From contig CAJXJR010000010.1 in assembly GCA_913055155.1 (NCBI GenBank), positions 62,001 to 126,000 of the forward strand: a stretch of 64,000 nt of DNA, written 5' to 3'. Each line of letters starts with the position of its first letter. Position 1 is the first letter of the stretch. Shown piece by piece: positions 26,391 through 34,850 of this stretch. This DNA comes from an uncultured Erythrobacter sp. GTDB taxonomy: Bacteria > Pseudomonadota > Alphaproteobacteria > Sphingomonadales > Sphingomonadaceae. The notes beneath the pieces are model-generated. The model was not told where the DNA came from and ran no database searches. It worked only from the letters and a program-made list of their open reading frames with translations. Both the position numbers and the translations under genes were made by a program.

Positions 26391-28334
26391 CTAGATTCCG
26401 ACGGTAACCTGCACCATCGCAGTGCGACCGGTATCGACCCGGAAGCCGCCGCTGGAGGAGATCTGCCAATGATGGGAATTGAGCAGGTTCTCTATACGCG
26501 GGCGGATGATCACGCGCGTCCCGCCCAGGTCCAGCCGATAGCGAGCACCCAGGTCGATCAACGTGTAGCCCGGTGAATCGAAGCTGTTGATCGCATTTCC
26601 CGCGCTGCCGGAATAGTTCTGGATGCTGAGATCGATAGACAACGGCCCTGCCCCGCCCCGAGTGCGCCAGTCGATACTGGCGATGGCATGACGGCGGGGT
26701 TGGCCGACCGGCCTCGGCCCGATCAGACCGGTGTCGACCGCCTCGCCGGTGATCGTGGGGTCGAGGAAAACCGCCCCTGTCACCAACGTAAGGCCGGGAA
26801 GCGGAGTCCCGCTGAGCGACATCTCGATACCGCGATTGTCGTACTCGCCAAGCTCGCGATAGAGGAATTGCGGATCGAGGTTGTAGTAAGGCTTGGTGAT
26901 CTGGAAGGCCGCCGCGATCAGCGTCAAGCTGTCGCCCAGCCGCACCCTCACCCCGCCTTCGTACTGACGCGTGTGGATTGCCGGTGGGGCCTCTGCCCGA
27001 TTCACGGCAATGTCAGGCGCGATCAGCGCATCCTCGATGCCCGTTGCCGCGCCGACGTAGAACGACAGCCAGTCGGTGGGAGAAATCGATGCCATCGCAT
27101 TCCACAACCACGCCTGGTCCAGCGTTTCGGGATCCGCCAGGACTGGGTCCGCGAAATCCACCTGCTTCTGGTAGTCCGAACGCGACAGCCCCAGGTCGAG
27201 CGCGGCGAAATCGTCCCACAGGACCGAATAGGACAGGCCCGCGCTGATCAGGCGCGAAGTGTCGACGTTCTTCTCTCCGAACGTGAACTGCGGTTCCGGG
27301 CGCGGATCCTCGACAAAGACGTTTGCGGGGCCAAGGTCCACGCGGTCGCCGCCGCCAAAGGTCTGCCGGCGATCGCGCCCACGCAGGCTGGCGGTAACAA
27401 AGTGCTGGACATCGCCAGTGCGAAAATCGCGCAGCACCCGCAGTTCGCCCGAATAGGAACGACGATTGATGTCCCGGTCAGCGGTGACGATGTGCCGCGC
27501 CGCATTGCCATCGGCATCGACGCGGATGAACAGGTCGGCATAGAAGTTGTCGTAGTGGGCGTGATTGCGAAACAGACCCGCTTCCACGCCCCAATCGCCC
27601 AGCGGGACCTTCACGATCAGGCCCTGGACCTGGTTCTCCAGCTGCTTTTCCGCCCAGTCCTGTCCGAAGAACTCGTACGGTGGCACTTCTGGCAAGGGAG
27701 CATCGCCGGAGGAATAGTAAGTCGGCGCCGCTTCCCAACTGTCCAACAAGGCGCCACCGGCCAGCACCATCGCTTCCAGACCGCTGTCGTCGCGATACCT
27801 TGCAGAGGTTCCGTACGTGAAATAGACATGGCGACCGCCATCGCGCCGCAGCACGTCGCGCAGGCTGAAACGGCCCGCGACACCCACCCCGCTGTCCCCC
27901 AGCGGGGTGTGGCCGCGCATCCCGACAGAGGGACCGCGCGAACCGTTGGTCGCGGTATCGGCGACGAAATTCAGGGTCGGAGTTTCATCGGCCCGGACGA
28001 TGTTGAAATCGATCAGTCCGGTCGGTGCCGGAAACGGATACTGCGCAGCGGAAAACCCCACCCGCACGGTGCTGCCTGCAAACAGTTCGCGCGGGGCGAT
28101 TTCTACGAGGTCGATATAAAGGCCGTCGGCGCGCACGTTACCGGCATCCACCGGGTTGAACCCGCGCACGTCCCTGACCGAGTAAAGCCCGCTCTCATCG
28201 TTGCCGACCTTGCGACCGAAGGCATTGTCGCTTTCAGTGACGGCGTTTTCCTCCACCTCTTGCGAGAGCGCCGTCACCGGAAGTGCCAGCGTGCCGATTG
28301 CCGCAAGCGTGGAAAGGTATTTGAACTTACGCAA
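26391..28334 (-). CDS. TonB-dependent receptor-like barrel with shortened plug
   Basis: About 647 residues. The signal peptide TLAAIGTLALPVTALSQ is followed at once by a plug-like region (SVRDVRGFNPVDAGNVRADGLY), with no obvious TonB box and the first part of a normal plug absent. The rest is a long series of beta strands with a C-terminal end typical of barrels (RIENLLNSHHW ... VQVTVGI). The start is a TTG at 28334 with AGAGG five bases away; the ATG at 28451 would include the palindrome at 28415-28430. It may be a receptor that works with a different energiser, or simply a divergent one. Confidence 0.8.
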   Translation of the reverse strand: MRKFKYLSTLAAIGTLALPVTALSQEVEENAVTESDNAFGRKVGNDESGLYSVRDVRGFNPVDAGNVRADGLYIDLVEIAPRELFAGSTVRVGFSAAQYPFPAPTGLIDFNIVRADETPTLNFVADTATNGSRGPSVGMRGHTPLGDSGVGVAGRFSLRDVLRRDGGRHVYFTYGTSARYRDDSGLEAMVLAGGALLDSWEAAPTYYSSGDAPLPEVPPYEFFGQDWAEKQLENQVQGLIVKVPLGDWGVEAGLFRNHAHYDNFYADLFIRVDADGNAARHIVTADRDINRRSYSGELRVLRDFRTGDVQHFVTASLRGRDRRQTFGGGDRVDLGPANVFVEDPRPEPQFTFGEKNVDTSRLISAGLSYSVLWDDFAALDLGLSRSDYQKQVDFADPVLADPETLDQAWLWNAMASISPTDWLSFYVGAATGIEDALIAPDIAVNRAEAPPAIHTRQYEGGVRVRLGDSLTLIAAAFQITKPYYNLDPQFLYRELGEYDNRGIEMSLSGTPLPGLTLVTGAVFLDPTITGEAVDTGLIGPRPVGQPRRHAIASIDWRTRGGAGPLSIDLSIQNYSGSAGNAINSFDSPGYTLIDLGARYRLDLGGTRVIIRPRIENLLNSHHWQISSSGGFRVDTGRTAMVQVTVGI

Positions 28335-28414
28335 AATTGCCTCTTGCAATGCCGCTGGCCTGCAGGCTCGATCGCGCTGGCAATCCGCCAACAGAGACTG
28401 TTCGATCACCACGC

Positions 28415-28430
28415 AATACGCTTCCGTATG
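28415..28430. promoter_or_regulatory. Palindromic operator-like site AATACG-CTTC-CGTATG
   Basis: It has five of six arm positions paired and lies 81 bp before the start of the receptor gene at 28334. It shares the 13-mer CAATACGCTTCCG with the site at 36201. Confidence 0.55.
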
Positions 28431-28489
28431 CAGGTGGGCGCAATGGTGCAACCGGGCGGATTCCAGTTTGTCTCACTGTTAAGTGCCGG

Positions 28490-29266
28490 TCATTCCATGA
28501 TGCCCTGGATATCGACGCGACGACGCGAGCTTTCGGTCAGGCCGTCGGCAGCTTCTACGTCGGCGGGCTGCGCATGCGTCTCCCAGCGGACCTCGATCTT
28601 GTCAGCCGGCACGCCGCGGCGCAGGAGGCTTTCGTAAACGACCTCTGCCCGCCTGCGGGCCACATCCGGATCTTCCGCCATCATCCGCCCGGAAATCTCC
28701 ACCGGCTTGGTATCGGCCCAGCCGGTCACGATCACGCGGGCGGGCTGAGCGGCCTCGATCCATAGTGCAGCTATATCGAAGAAATAGTCGCTGTGGTTGT
28801 AGGTGATGAAATCGTCGTTCCAGTCGTAGACCAGGCTGAAGCTGGTATCCTCGTACGGCGGCTCCGGCAGGTCGCGTTCCACGAACACCGGCATCACATA
28901 ACGCTCGGCGAAGGGCAGCGGGCGTCCGGGATAGCCTTCAGCCGCGATCATGTGGCGCGGGCATTCCATGTCGTAGAGGACGGAGGTGCGCACCGGCAGC
29001 AGGCGGATGCCGCCGCAGGTATCCTCCGTGTCGTCCGACACGTTGCCTTCGACCAACACGCCATAGGCCCAGTGTGGGCGGGCCATCGACTGGCTGACGT
29101 CATAGCGCACGCCGGTTTCGGGATCGTCTGCCAGCCAGCAGCCTGACTTGCGCCCCGAATCCGTGTCTCGATAGATCGGGCAGGTGACGAAACGAACGTC
29201 CTCCGCCGCCGCCTGCGTCGCAAGGCTGGCGGACAGCGCGAAGGCCGTGAAACGCAGCCCCCTCAC
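28490..29266 (-). CDS. Secreted OmpA-like protein of the cytochrome cassette (copy 3)
   Basis: A 258-residue exported protein with a GTG start overlapping the cytochrome stop and a signal peptide ending near ATQAAA. The conserved cysteine pattern of the N-terminal domain is present (CPIYRDTDSGRKSGCWL, CGGIRL, ECPRHM). The OmpA-like part carries VIVTGWADTKP, AEDPDVARRRAEVVYESLL and SSRRRVDIQ. Of the four copies it is closest to copy 1. Last gene of the unit starting with the P450 at 31991. Confidence 0.78.
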   Translation of the reverse strand: MRGLRFTAFALSASLATQAAAEDVRFVTCPIYRDTDSGRKSGCWLADDPETGVRYDVSQSMARPHWAYGVLVEGNVSDDTEDTCGGIRLLPVRTSVLYDMECPRHMIAAEGYPGRPLPFAERYVMPVFVERDLPEPPYEDTSFSLVYDWNDDFITYNHSDYFFDIAALWIEAAQPARVIVTGWADTKPVEISGRMMAEDPDVARRRAEVVYESLLRRGVPADKIEVRWETHAQPADVEAADGLTESSRRRVDIQGIME

Positions 29267-30777
29267 AGCGCACTCAACAGGTTGATCATGTCCTGCCGCT
29301 CCTGCTCGGTGTAGCCGATGTCGTACCGGCGATCGTAGAAGTCGACGACCGCACCGATGTCTTCCGCAGAGCCGTTGGCGAAGAACGGCGCGCGCGAGGC
29401 CATGCCGCGCATGGTCTGTGCCGTGATCTTGCCCACGTCCTGGCAACGACCGGTCGTCAGGGCATAGCCCGGATCGGTGGTAAGGAACTCGCGACCGAGG
29501 TCGATATGCGGCCTGCCGGTGCAGCGGATGCGGAACAGCGGCAGGTGCGGGTTCTGGTTGGCGAAGGGCGAATTGTTGGTGCCGATGGCGATCTGCCCCG
29601 CCCCTGCGTCCAGCCCCATGTGTTCCATGTTGTGGCAGGTGACGCAGGCCACCCGGTAGGGACTGCCGAAGCCGAGCCGGTGATTGATGCCGGCGGTATC
29701 GGTCAGCAGGAAGGTATCGTGCAGGAACAGGTCCACCCCGCGCACCACGGAAGCGCGGAATTCCAGTTCCTCGGGCGTGGCATTGGGGTCAGGCTCACGC
29801 CAGGCATCGAATTCGCTCCACAGCGGCTTGCCCAGCGTGCCGAGCAGGCCGGCTTCGAAATGCACCATCGGTTCCGGCCCGCCTTGCGCGCCGGCTGCCG
29901 CCAGGTTTCCTCCAGTGTGCATGGTTTGCTGCGAGACATAGATGCGACGCTCGAACTCCTCGATGCGCTGCAACTGGTCCTCGGTGAGCTCGTCCAGCAT
30001 TTCCAGGTGGGATCTGGCGGCATCGCGCATCTGCCAGCGCAGTGTTCCCGTGCGGGCATCGGCCATCAGGTTGCCGGGTATCGGCTCCCCCGTCTCCGGA
30101 TCGTTGAGATAGGGCATGCCCGTCTTCGGATCCATGTTGAAGGTGGAGGTCATCACATAGCGCAGGTTCGCCACCGGCCGCGGACGGCGATAGACCGAGA
30201 TGCTGGGGTTCTCGGCATCCAGGCCATAGTGTTCACCAGTATTGCAGCCCCACGGATCGCGGACGACCTCGATCTCGAAATCGGGCTCGACCTGCTCCCC
30301 TGTATGCAGGTCGACCGGTGGCCATGCGCGCTGGATGCGGAACAGACCGTAGTCCAGCAGTAGCGAATGCGAATCGCGTTCGCCCTGCGGCATGGTAGGG
30401 CAGTTGGAACCGTCGTAGGCGGCGAACAGCGGGTCCTGACCGCCCGTAGCATCCCACTGCGCCCGTGCCGTTGCGGGCGTCAGGCTCATGCCGTCGCGCG
30501 GCTGGTGGCAGGTTATGCAGGCGCGACCATTGGGACCGAGCGGCTCGAAAAAGGGATGCCCGGCAGTTTCCATCGGCCCACCGTCGAGCACCAGGCGAAG
30601 GGTGCCCAGATCGTTGGGATAGTCCAGCTGCGCGGGAAAGGTCTCTCCCGACCCCGGCGACCACCAGAAGTCTGCCTCGCCGCTCTCGTTGGCGTAGGTC
30701 GCAGAGGCAGCCAGCGCGCCCGCCGCCAACAGCACCGCGATGCGTCCCCAGCGCGACTTGTCGCCGAACTTGATCAT
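29263..30777 (-). CDS. Periplasmic diheme cytochrome c, peroxidase/MauG-like (copy 3)
   Basis: A 504-residue exported protein with signal segment AVLLAAGALAASATYA. The heme-c motifs are CITCHQP and CVTCHNM. The end carries GRCQDVGKITAQTMRGMAS, PFFANG and VVDFYDRRYDIGYT, as in the other copies (FANG in place of FHNG). The ATG overlaps the P450 stop (ATGA) and the gene's own stop overlaps the OmpA-like start. Thus P450, cytochrome and OmpA-like protein are made from one translationally coupled message. Confidence 0.82.
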   Translation of the reverse strand: MIKFGDKSRWGRIAVLLAAGALAASATYANESGEADFWWSPGSGETFPAQLDYPNDLGTLRLVLDGGPMETAGHPFFEPLGPNGRACITCHQPRDGMSLTPATARAQWDATGGQDPLFAAYDGSNCPTMPQGERDSHSLLLDYGLFRIQRAWPPVDLHTGEQVEPDFEIEVVRDPWGCNTGEHYGLDAENPSISVYRRPRPVANLRYVMTSTFNMDPKTGMPYLNDPETGEPIPGNLMADARTGTLRWQMRDAARSHLEMLDELTEDQLQRIEEFERRIYVSQQTMHTGGNLAAAGAQGGPEPMVHFEAGLLGTLGKPLWSEFDAWREPDPNATPEELEFRASVVRGVDLFLHDTFLLTDTAGINHRLGFGSPYRVACVTCHNMEHMGLDAGAGQIAIGTNNSPFANQNPHLPLFRIRCTGRPHIDLGREFLTTDPGYALTTGRCQDVGKITAQTMRGMASRAPFFANGSAEDIGAVVDFYDRRYDIGYTEQERQDMINLLSAL

Positions 30778-31991
30778 ACAGGTGTTACCAAGAGCTTCAG
30801 TTCGGAGAAGCCGGAATGCGGCCAGATATTACGCTGGGGCACGCCATCCAGGGTGAAATTGGCGGTCAGCTTGAACATCGATTCCACCAGCACGCGGATC
30901 TGCATGCGGCCAAGCGGCGCGCCCACGCATTGGTGGATACCATTGCCAAAGGCGAAATGGCGCGGCTTGCGATCGATGTCGAACTTTTCCGGCTCGGGAA
31001 AGGCGCGCGGATCGACGTTGGCCGCCCCGAACACGGGGAAGACGTTGGCACCTGCGGGGATCACGTGGCCATCCACCTCGGTATCCTTCGCGCAGTGTCT
31101 TGGCATCATCGCAGTAGGGGATTCCAGCCGCAGGCATTCCTCGATGGCGGCAGCAATCTTGCGCGGCTCCCTGCGCAGGATCTCCTGCGCATCCTGGTGC
31201 ATGGCAAGACGCAGCAAGGTGCCCTGCATGCCCGCCGTGGTGGTGCCGGTGCCCGCCATGTACAGGATGGTCAGCATGTTCTCCGCCTCTTCGGGCGTCA
31301 TCTTCCGCCCGTCGATCTCGCCGTGGGCGACTTCGGAAGCAAGGTCGTCGCCCGGATTGGCCAGAACGGCCTCCACGCGGCGGCGCACCATGGCACGCAC
31401 GGGAGCAAGTTGCTCCTTGCGAGCCTGCGTCGCCTCCTCGCTGGAATCATCGAGGCCCGGCGAGGCTTCCCGGCGCTTGCGGTTGATCTCCAGGATGGAA
31501 GTGTCCTCTTCACCCAGCAACAGGCAGAACGCCTTCAGCGGCAGTTCGCGACATAGCTGGCTGACGTCGCCACCGCCATGCGCCACCAGCTTGGCGACGC
31601 CTTCCTCGATGAATTCGCGCGCGTCGGCTTCATAACCCATCAGGCGACGCGGGCTCATCAGGCCGTTCAGCAACTTGCGATATTGCGTGTGCATCGGCGG
31701 ATCGATCTCGATCGGGATCACTGCCTGGCCGAAGCGCGGCTTTTCAGAACCACTGGGGAAGGACTGCCAGTCCTGGCAAACCTGCGTCACGTCACCGGCG
31801 CGGAACACGTGATAGACATCGGCCGCACCCGGCATGGGTGTACGCGTGACCGGGCACTGACTGAGGTTTTCTGCATAGGCATCTGCCGAAAACTTCAACC
31901 GGTCCGGATCGCTGGCCCACGCCTTTGCGATGCTGAAACTCGGCATGTCCGAGTTGTCCACCGCCTCCGCCTTCTCACCCAGCTTTTCCAT
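30774..31991 (-). CDS. Cytochrome P450 (type B)
   Basis: A 405-residue P450. The I-helix reads AGTGTTT (glycine in place of the acid, threonine kept), the K-helix EECLR, and the heme loop HFAFGNGIHQCVGAPLGR. It shares IPIEIDPPMHTQYRKLLNGL with the P450s at 16410 and 34851. It starts the coupled unit P450, diheme cytochrome, OmpA-like protein, and is divergent from the P450 at 32252 with central-CG palindromes between. Confidence 0.94.
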   Translation of the reverse strand: MEKLGEKAEAVDNSDMPSFSIAKAWASDPDRLKFSADAYAENLSQCPVTRTPMPGAADVYHVFRAGDVTQVCQDWQSFPSGSEKPRFGQAVIPIEIDPPMHTQYRKLLNGLMSPRRLMGYEADAREFIEEGVAKLVAHGGGDVSQLCRELPLKAFCLLLGEEDTSILEINRKRREASPGLDDSSEEATQARKEQLAPVRAMVRRRVEAVLANPGDDLASEVAHGEIDGRKMTPEEAENMLTILYMAGTGTTTAGMQGTLLRLAMHQDAQEILRREPRKIAAAIEECLRLESPTAMMPRHCAKDTEVDGHVIPAGANVFPVFGAANVDPRAFPEPEKFDIDRKPRHFAFGNGIHQCVGAPLGRMQIRVLVESMFKLTANFTLDGVPQRNIWPHSGFSELKLLVTPV

Positions 31992-32046
31992 GATGCATTT
32001 CCTCTCGCGAATTCCGATCCGCAGCCACTTCGCATGGCGCCCTCTA

Positions 32047-32060
32047 TGAAAGCGCTACCA
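32047..32060. promoter_or_regulatory. LacI-type operator-like palindrome TGAAAGCGCTACCA
   Basis: An inverted repeat around CG, 56 bp before the P450 start at 31991. Its reverse complement TGGTAGCGCTTTCA differs by one base from the site at 2789-2802. Confidence 0.55.
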
Positions 32061-32208
32061 CCAGCATTTTTCAGCGTCAACACACCGAGCCCGCGGATCG
32101 ATGCCATTCACCCGGAAGCGCTAGGCCCTAGGGAGGATTGGTGCCACAGGCCCCACCATATCGGACAATGCGGCTTGCCGAAGGTCGATTGCGACTCTAT
32201 GCAATGCA

Positions 32209-32222
32209 TGTAAACGATTTCA
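32209..32222. promoter_or_regulatory. LacI-type operator-like palindrome TGTAAACGATTTCA
   Basis: It fits TGnAAnCGnTTnCA completely and lies 30 bp before the start of the P450 at 32252, on the other side of the divergent control region from the site at 32047. Confidence 0.55.
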
Positions 32223-32251
32223 TATACCGATCGGCGCACGAGAGGAAGATA

Positions 32252-33457
32252 ATGGCCAGCAAGGCAGCGGAAGATATTACGGAAAACGAATACGATTGTT
32301 TTGCCGAAGAAACCTTCACCAGCCCATACGAGGAATTTCGCCGTATGCGCCGTGAATGCCCGGTGGCGCACAGTACGGATTTCGGCGGTTTCTGGATGGT
32401 CACGCGCTATGAAGACGTGGTTTCCATGCTGTCCGATGGCGAAAACTACATCACCTCCATTCGCAACATCGTGCCCAGTTCTTCGAGCACTGCACGCACG
32501 CCGCCGCTGCATTTCGATCCTCCCCAGCACACGCCCTATCGCAAGGCGCTGGAACGCGCGCTGAGCAAGGGCCGCGTGTCCAAGCTGACGCCGGCAGTGC
32601 AACGCCATGCCGAAACTTTGATGGACGAATTCGCGGCCAGAGGCGGCGGCGATTTCGCGCAGAGCATCGCCACGCGCTTGCCGGTGCTTTCCATCGGTGA
32701 ATGGATCGGCCTGACCGACGAACAGGCAGACCGGCTGTGGAAGCTCAATTGCGCCTACACCCGGGCCTGGGTTGCCTTCGACAAGGACACGGTGATGCAA
32801 TGCGTCGACGGGTTCAACGAGATCACGAAGGAGATCCTGGCCGATCGCGGCGAAAATCTGCGCGACCCCGAAATCGATCCGCCCAGTTCGCTGATGACCA
32901 CCGTGCTGCCCGACGGCAACAAGATCCCACCCGACATCCTGCACGGCGCGATCCGCCAGTCGCTGGTGATCGGCCTTGCCGCACCGCCAATGGTGCTGGG
33001 CAGCATGGTCACCTATCTTGCGAAAAATCCGGACCTGTTCCGGCAACTGCGGGCACAGCCCGAACTCCTGCCCGCCGCGCTGGAAGAATTCCTGCGGCTG
33101 TTCACGCCCTATCGCGGCTTTGCCCGCACGTCGCGCACGGAAGTGGAAATCCACGGCCGCAAGATCCGGCCCAAGGAAGCGATTGCCATGTCCTTCGCCT
33201 CTGCCAACCGTGACGAGACCGTGTTCGCAGACCCTGACACCTTCAAGCTCGATCGCCCCAACATCTCCAGGCATATTGCCTTCGGCCTCGGCCCGCACCG
33301 TTGCGCCGGCATGCCGATCGCCCGCGTCGTTCTGGGCGCGGCGCTGAAGGCGATGACCCAGCGCTGGTCCAGCGTGGAAATGGACGGCGAGCCGGTGGTC
33401 ACCTCCATGCCCGAAATCGGCCCGATCAAGGTGCCACTGAAGGTAACGCCTGCCTGA
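32252..33457 (+). CDS. Cytochrome P450 lacking the I-helix acid-alcohol pair (type A)
   Basis: A 401-residue P450 closely related to those at 1533 and 25083, with SIRNIVPSSS and PPQHTPYRKALERALSKGRV. The I-helix is VIGLAAPPMV, without acid or threonine. EEFLR and the heme loop HIAFGLGPHRCAGMPIAR are normal, so heme binding is expected. GAGGAAG precedes the ATG at 32252, and an in-frame ATG at 32138 would run through the palindrome at 32209. Transcribed alone; it ends in a hairpin shared with the convergent MFS gene. Confidence 0.93.
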   Translation: MASKAAEDITENEYDCFAEETFTSPYEEFRRMRRECPVAHSTDFGGFWMVTRYEDVVSMLSDGENYITSIRNIVPSSSSTARTPPLHFDPPQHTPYRKALERALSKGRVSKLTPAVQRHAETLMDEFAARGGGDFAQSIATRLPVLSIGEWIGLTDEQADRLWKLNCAYTRAWVAFDKDTVMQCVDGFNEITKEILADRGENLRDPEIDPPSSLMTTVLPDGNKIPPDILHGAIRQSLVIGLAAPPMVLGSMVTYLAKNPDLFRQLRAQPELLPAALEEFLRLFTPYRGFARTSRTEVEIHGRKIRPKEAIAMSFASANRDETVFADPDTFKLDRPNISRHIAFGLGPHRCAGMPIARVVLGAALKAMTQRWSSVEMDGEPVVTSMPEIGPIKVPLKVTPA

Positions 33458-33460
33458 TCC

Positions 33461-33494
33461 GGCAAGCCCTGCGCATCACTGCGCGGGGCTTGCC
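33461..33494. terminator. Hairpin between convergent genes
   Basis: GGCAAGCCCTGCGC pairs with GCGCGGGGCTTGCC across a six-base loop, with one G-T wobble. It lies at the meeting point of the P450 ending at 33457 and the MFS gene ending at 33476 and overlaps the end of the latter. There is no long T run, so it may be a weak or factor-assisted bidirectional terminator. Confidence 0.5.
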
Positions 33495-34795
33495 CGAGGA
33501 TGCAGTTCCTCAACGATTTCCCGATCGTCCAGCGCCGGTTCCAGCACGCTGGACTTGAAGCGCGGCGCGGTCATGTAACCAATTGCGCCCAGCGCCACCA
33601 CGCCCGCCATGATGTAGAGACCGGCATCGTAGTCCGCACCGTCCTTCGATGCCCAGGCAATGACGAGCGAGCTCATGCCCGCGCCGATCAGCCCGAAGCC
33701 GTTCAGCATGCCGAAGGCACGCCCGAACGAAGCCAGCCCGAAATAGCGCGACATGATGTAGGCCAGAACGTCGGCATCGGCGCCGTAGGCAATGCCCAGC
33801 ATGGCCACTCCCAGATAGGTGAGTGCGGGCAAGTCACCCCCCACCCAGATCACCAGCAACATGCCGAGCGCTCCGCCAAGGCTGGTGGCCGCGATCACGA
33901 AGGGCGCGAATATGCGGTCGATCGCCATGCCCGTGACCAGACGGCTGACGATCATCGCCACCGAGAAGAAGGAGACGGCAAGCGCCGCCTCCACCGGAGC
34001 AAAGCCCTTGCCTTCCAGCATTGTCGGGATGTGGACCAGCCAGCCATTGATGCCGAGCGAGACCAGCACGATCCCGAAGATGATCGTCCACATCGCCCGC
34101 GTGCTCAGCAACTGGCCGAAGCTGTGCCCTTTCTCGTCTGCCGCAATGGGCGGCGCGCCGGCCTGCTCACGCACCTCCGCTTGCGCGGCTGCGGGGCTTT
34201 TTCCGGCTGATCGCCAGACAGCCAGCAACGCGAGTGGAGCAAGGACGGCAACTACCGCGCCGGTAACGCCATAGGCTGTACGCCAGCCGTATTGCTCGAT
34301 CACCAGGGCCGTTCCGATGGGCACACCGAAGCCGACGATGCCGACGCCAGTCGCCATGATGCCCAGCGCCGTGCCGCGCCGCAGCGCGAATTTTGCGTTG
34401 ATGATGCGGGCATAGGCCATCGAGCCATTGGCCATGCCACTGACACCGGTCATGGCGATCCAGAAGCCCAGCACCCAGGCGATCTCGGGCATCAGCGCCA
34501 GGCCCGCCATCGTGACGAGGAACAGCAGGTAACCGGCGACAAGAATGGGCCGTACGCCGAGCTTGTCGATCAGTACGCCGAAAATGATCGACGCTGCACA
34601 TGCTGCCAGCCCGAACGGGATCATCATCGCCGAGAACGTACTCATGGACCAGCCGAGCTCGTCGGATATGGCCGCGAAGTAGATCCCGAACGTCGGCGCC
34701 ATGAGCGATGCCGCCCCGATCGACATGCCAAGTGTCGATCCGGCAATGACCGGCCAGCCGCTTTTCAGTTCACCTGCACCATCCTGCCCTTGCAT
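33476..34795 (-). CDS. MFS transporter, monocarboxylate/oxalate-formate antiporter type
   Basis: A 439-residue 12-TM carrier. The early segment TFGIYFAAISDELGWSMSTFSA and the loop GVLIDKLGVRPIL are typical of the monocarboxylate/oxalate-formate (OFA) branch, which moves organic acids. It lies 55 bp behind the P450 at 34851 in the same direction, so the two form an operon. A carboxylated substrate or product is a reasonable inference. Confidence 0.86.
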   Translation of the reverse strand: MQGQDGAGELKSGWPVIAGSTLGMSIGAASLMAPTFGIYFAAISDELGWSMSTFSAMMIPFGLAACAASIIFGVLIDKLGVRPILVAGYLLFLVTMAGLALMPEIAWVLGFWIAMTGVSGMANGSMAYARIINAKFALRRGTALGIMATGVGIVGFGVPIGTALVIEQYGWRTAYGVTGAVVAVLAPLALLAVWRSAGKSPAAAQAEVREQAGAPPIAADEKGHSFGQLLSTRAMWTIIFGIVLVSLGINGWLVHIPTMLEGKGFAPVEAALAVSFFSVAMIVSRLVTGMAIDRIFAPFVIAATSLGGALGMLLVIWVGGDLPALTYLGVAMLGIAYGADADVLAYIMSRYFGLASFGRAFGMLNGFGLIGAGMSSLVIAWASKDGADYDAGLYIMAGVVALGAIGYMTAPRFKSSVLEPALDDREIVEELHPRASPAQ

Positions 34796-34850
34796 CGGCA
34801 GTTTCTCCCCAGATTCGCCTTGTTGTCAGATGATTATCGCGCCGCGCGCG

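Noticed and set aside
28335-28451. ATG at 28451 as the start of the TonB receptor-like gene
   Set aside because: It would put 39 non-signal residues before the signal peptide and place the palindrome at 28415-28430 inside the coding region; the TTG at 28334 has a ribosome site.
26688-28637. A 649-codon open frame on the plus strand
   Set aside because: Antisense to the TonB receptor-like gene; Arg/His/Asp-rich composition without domains.
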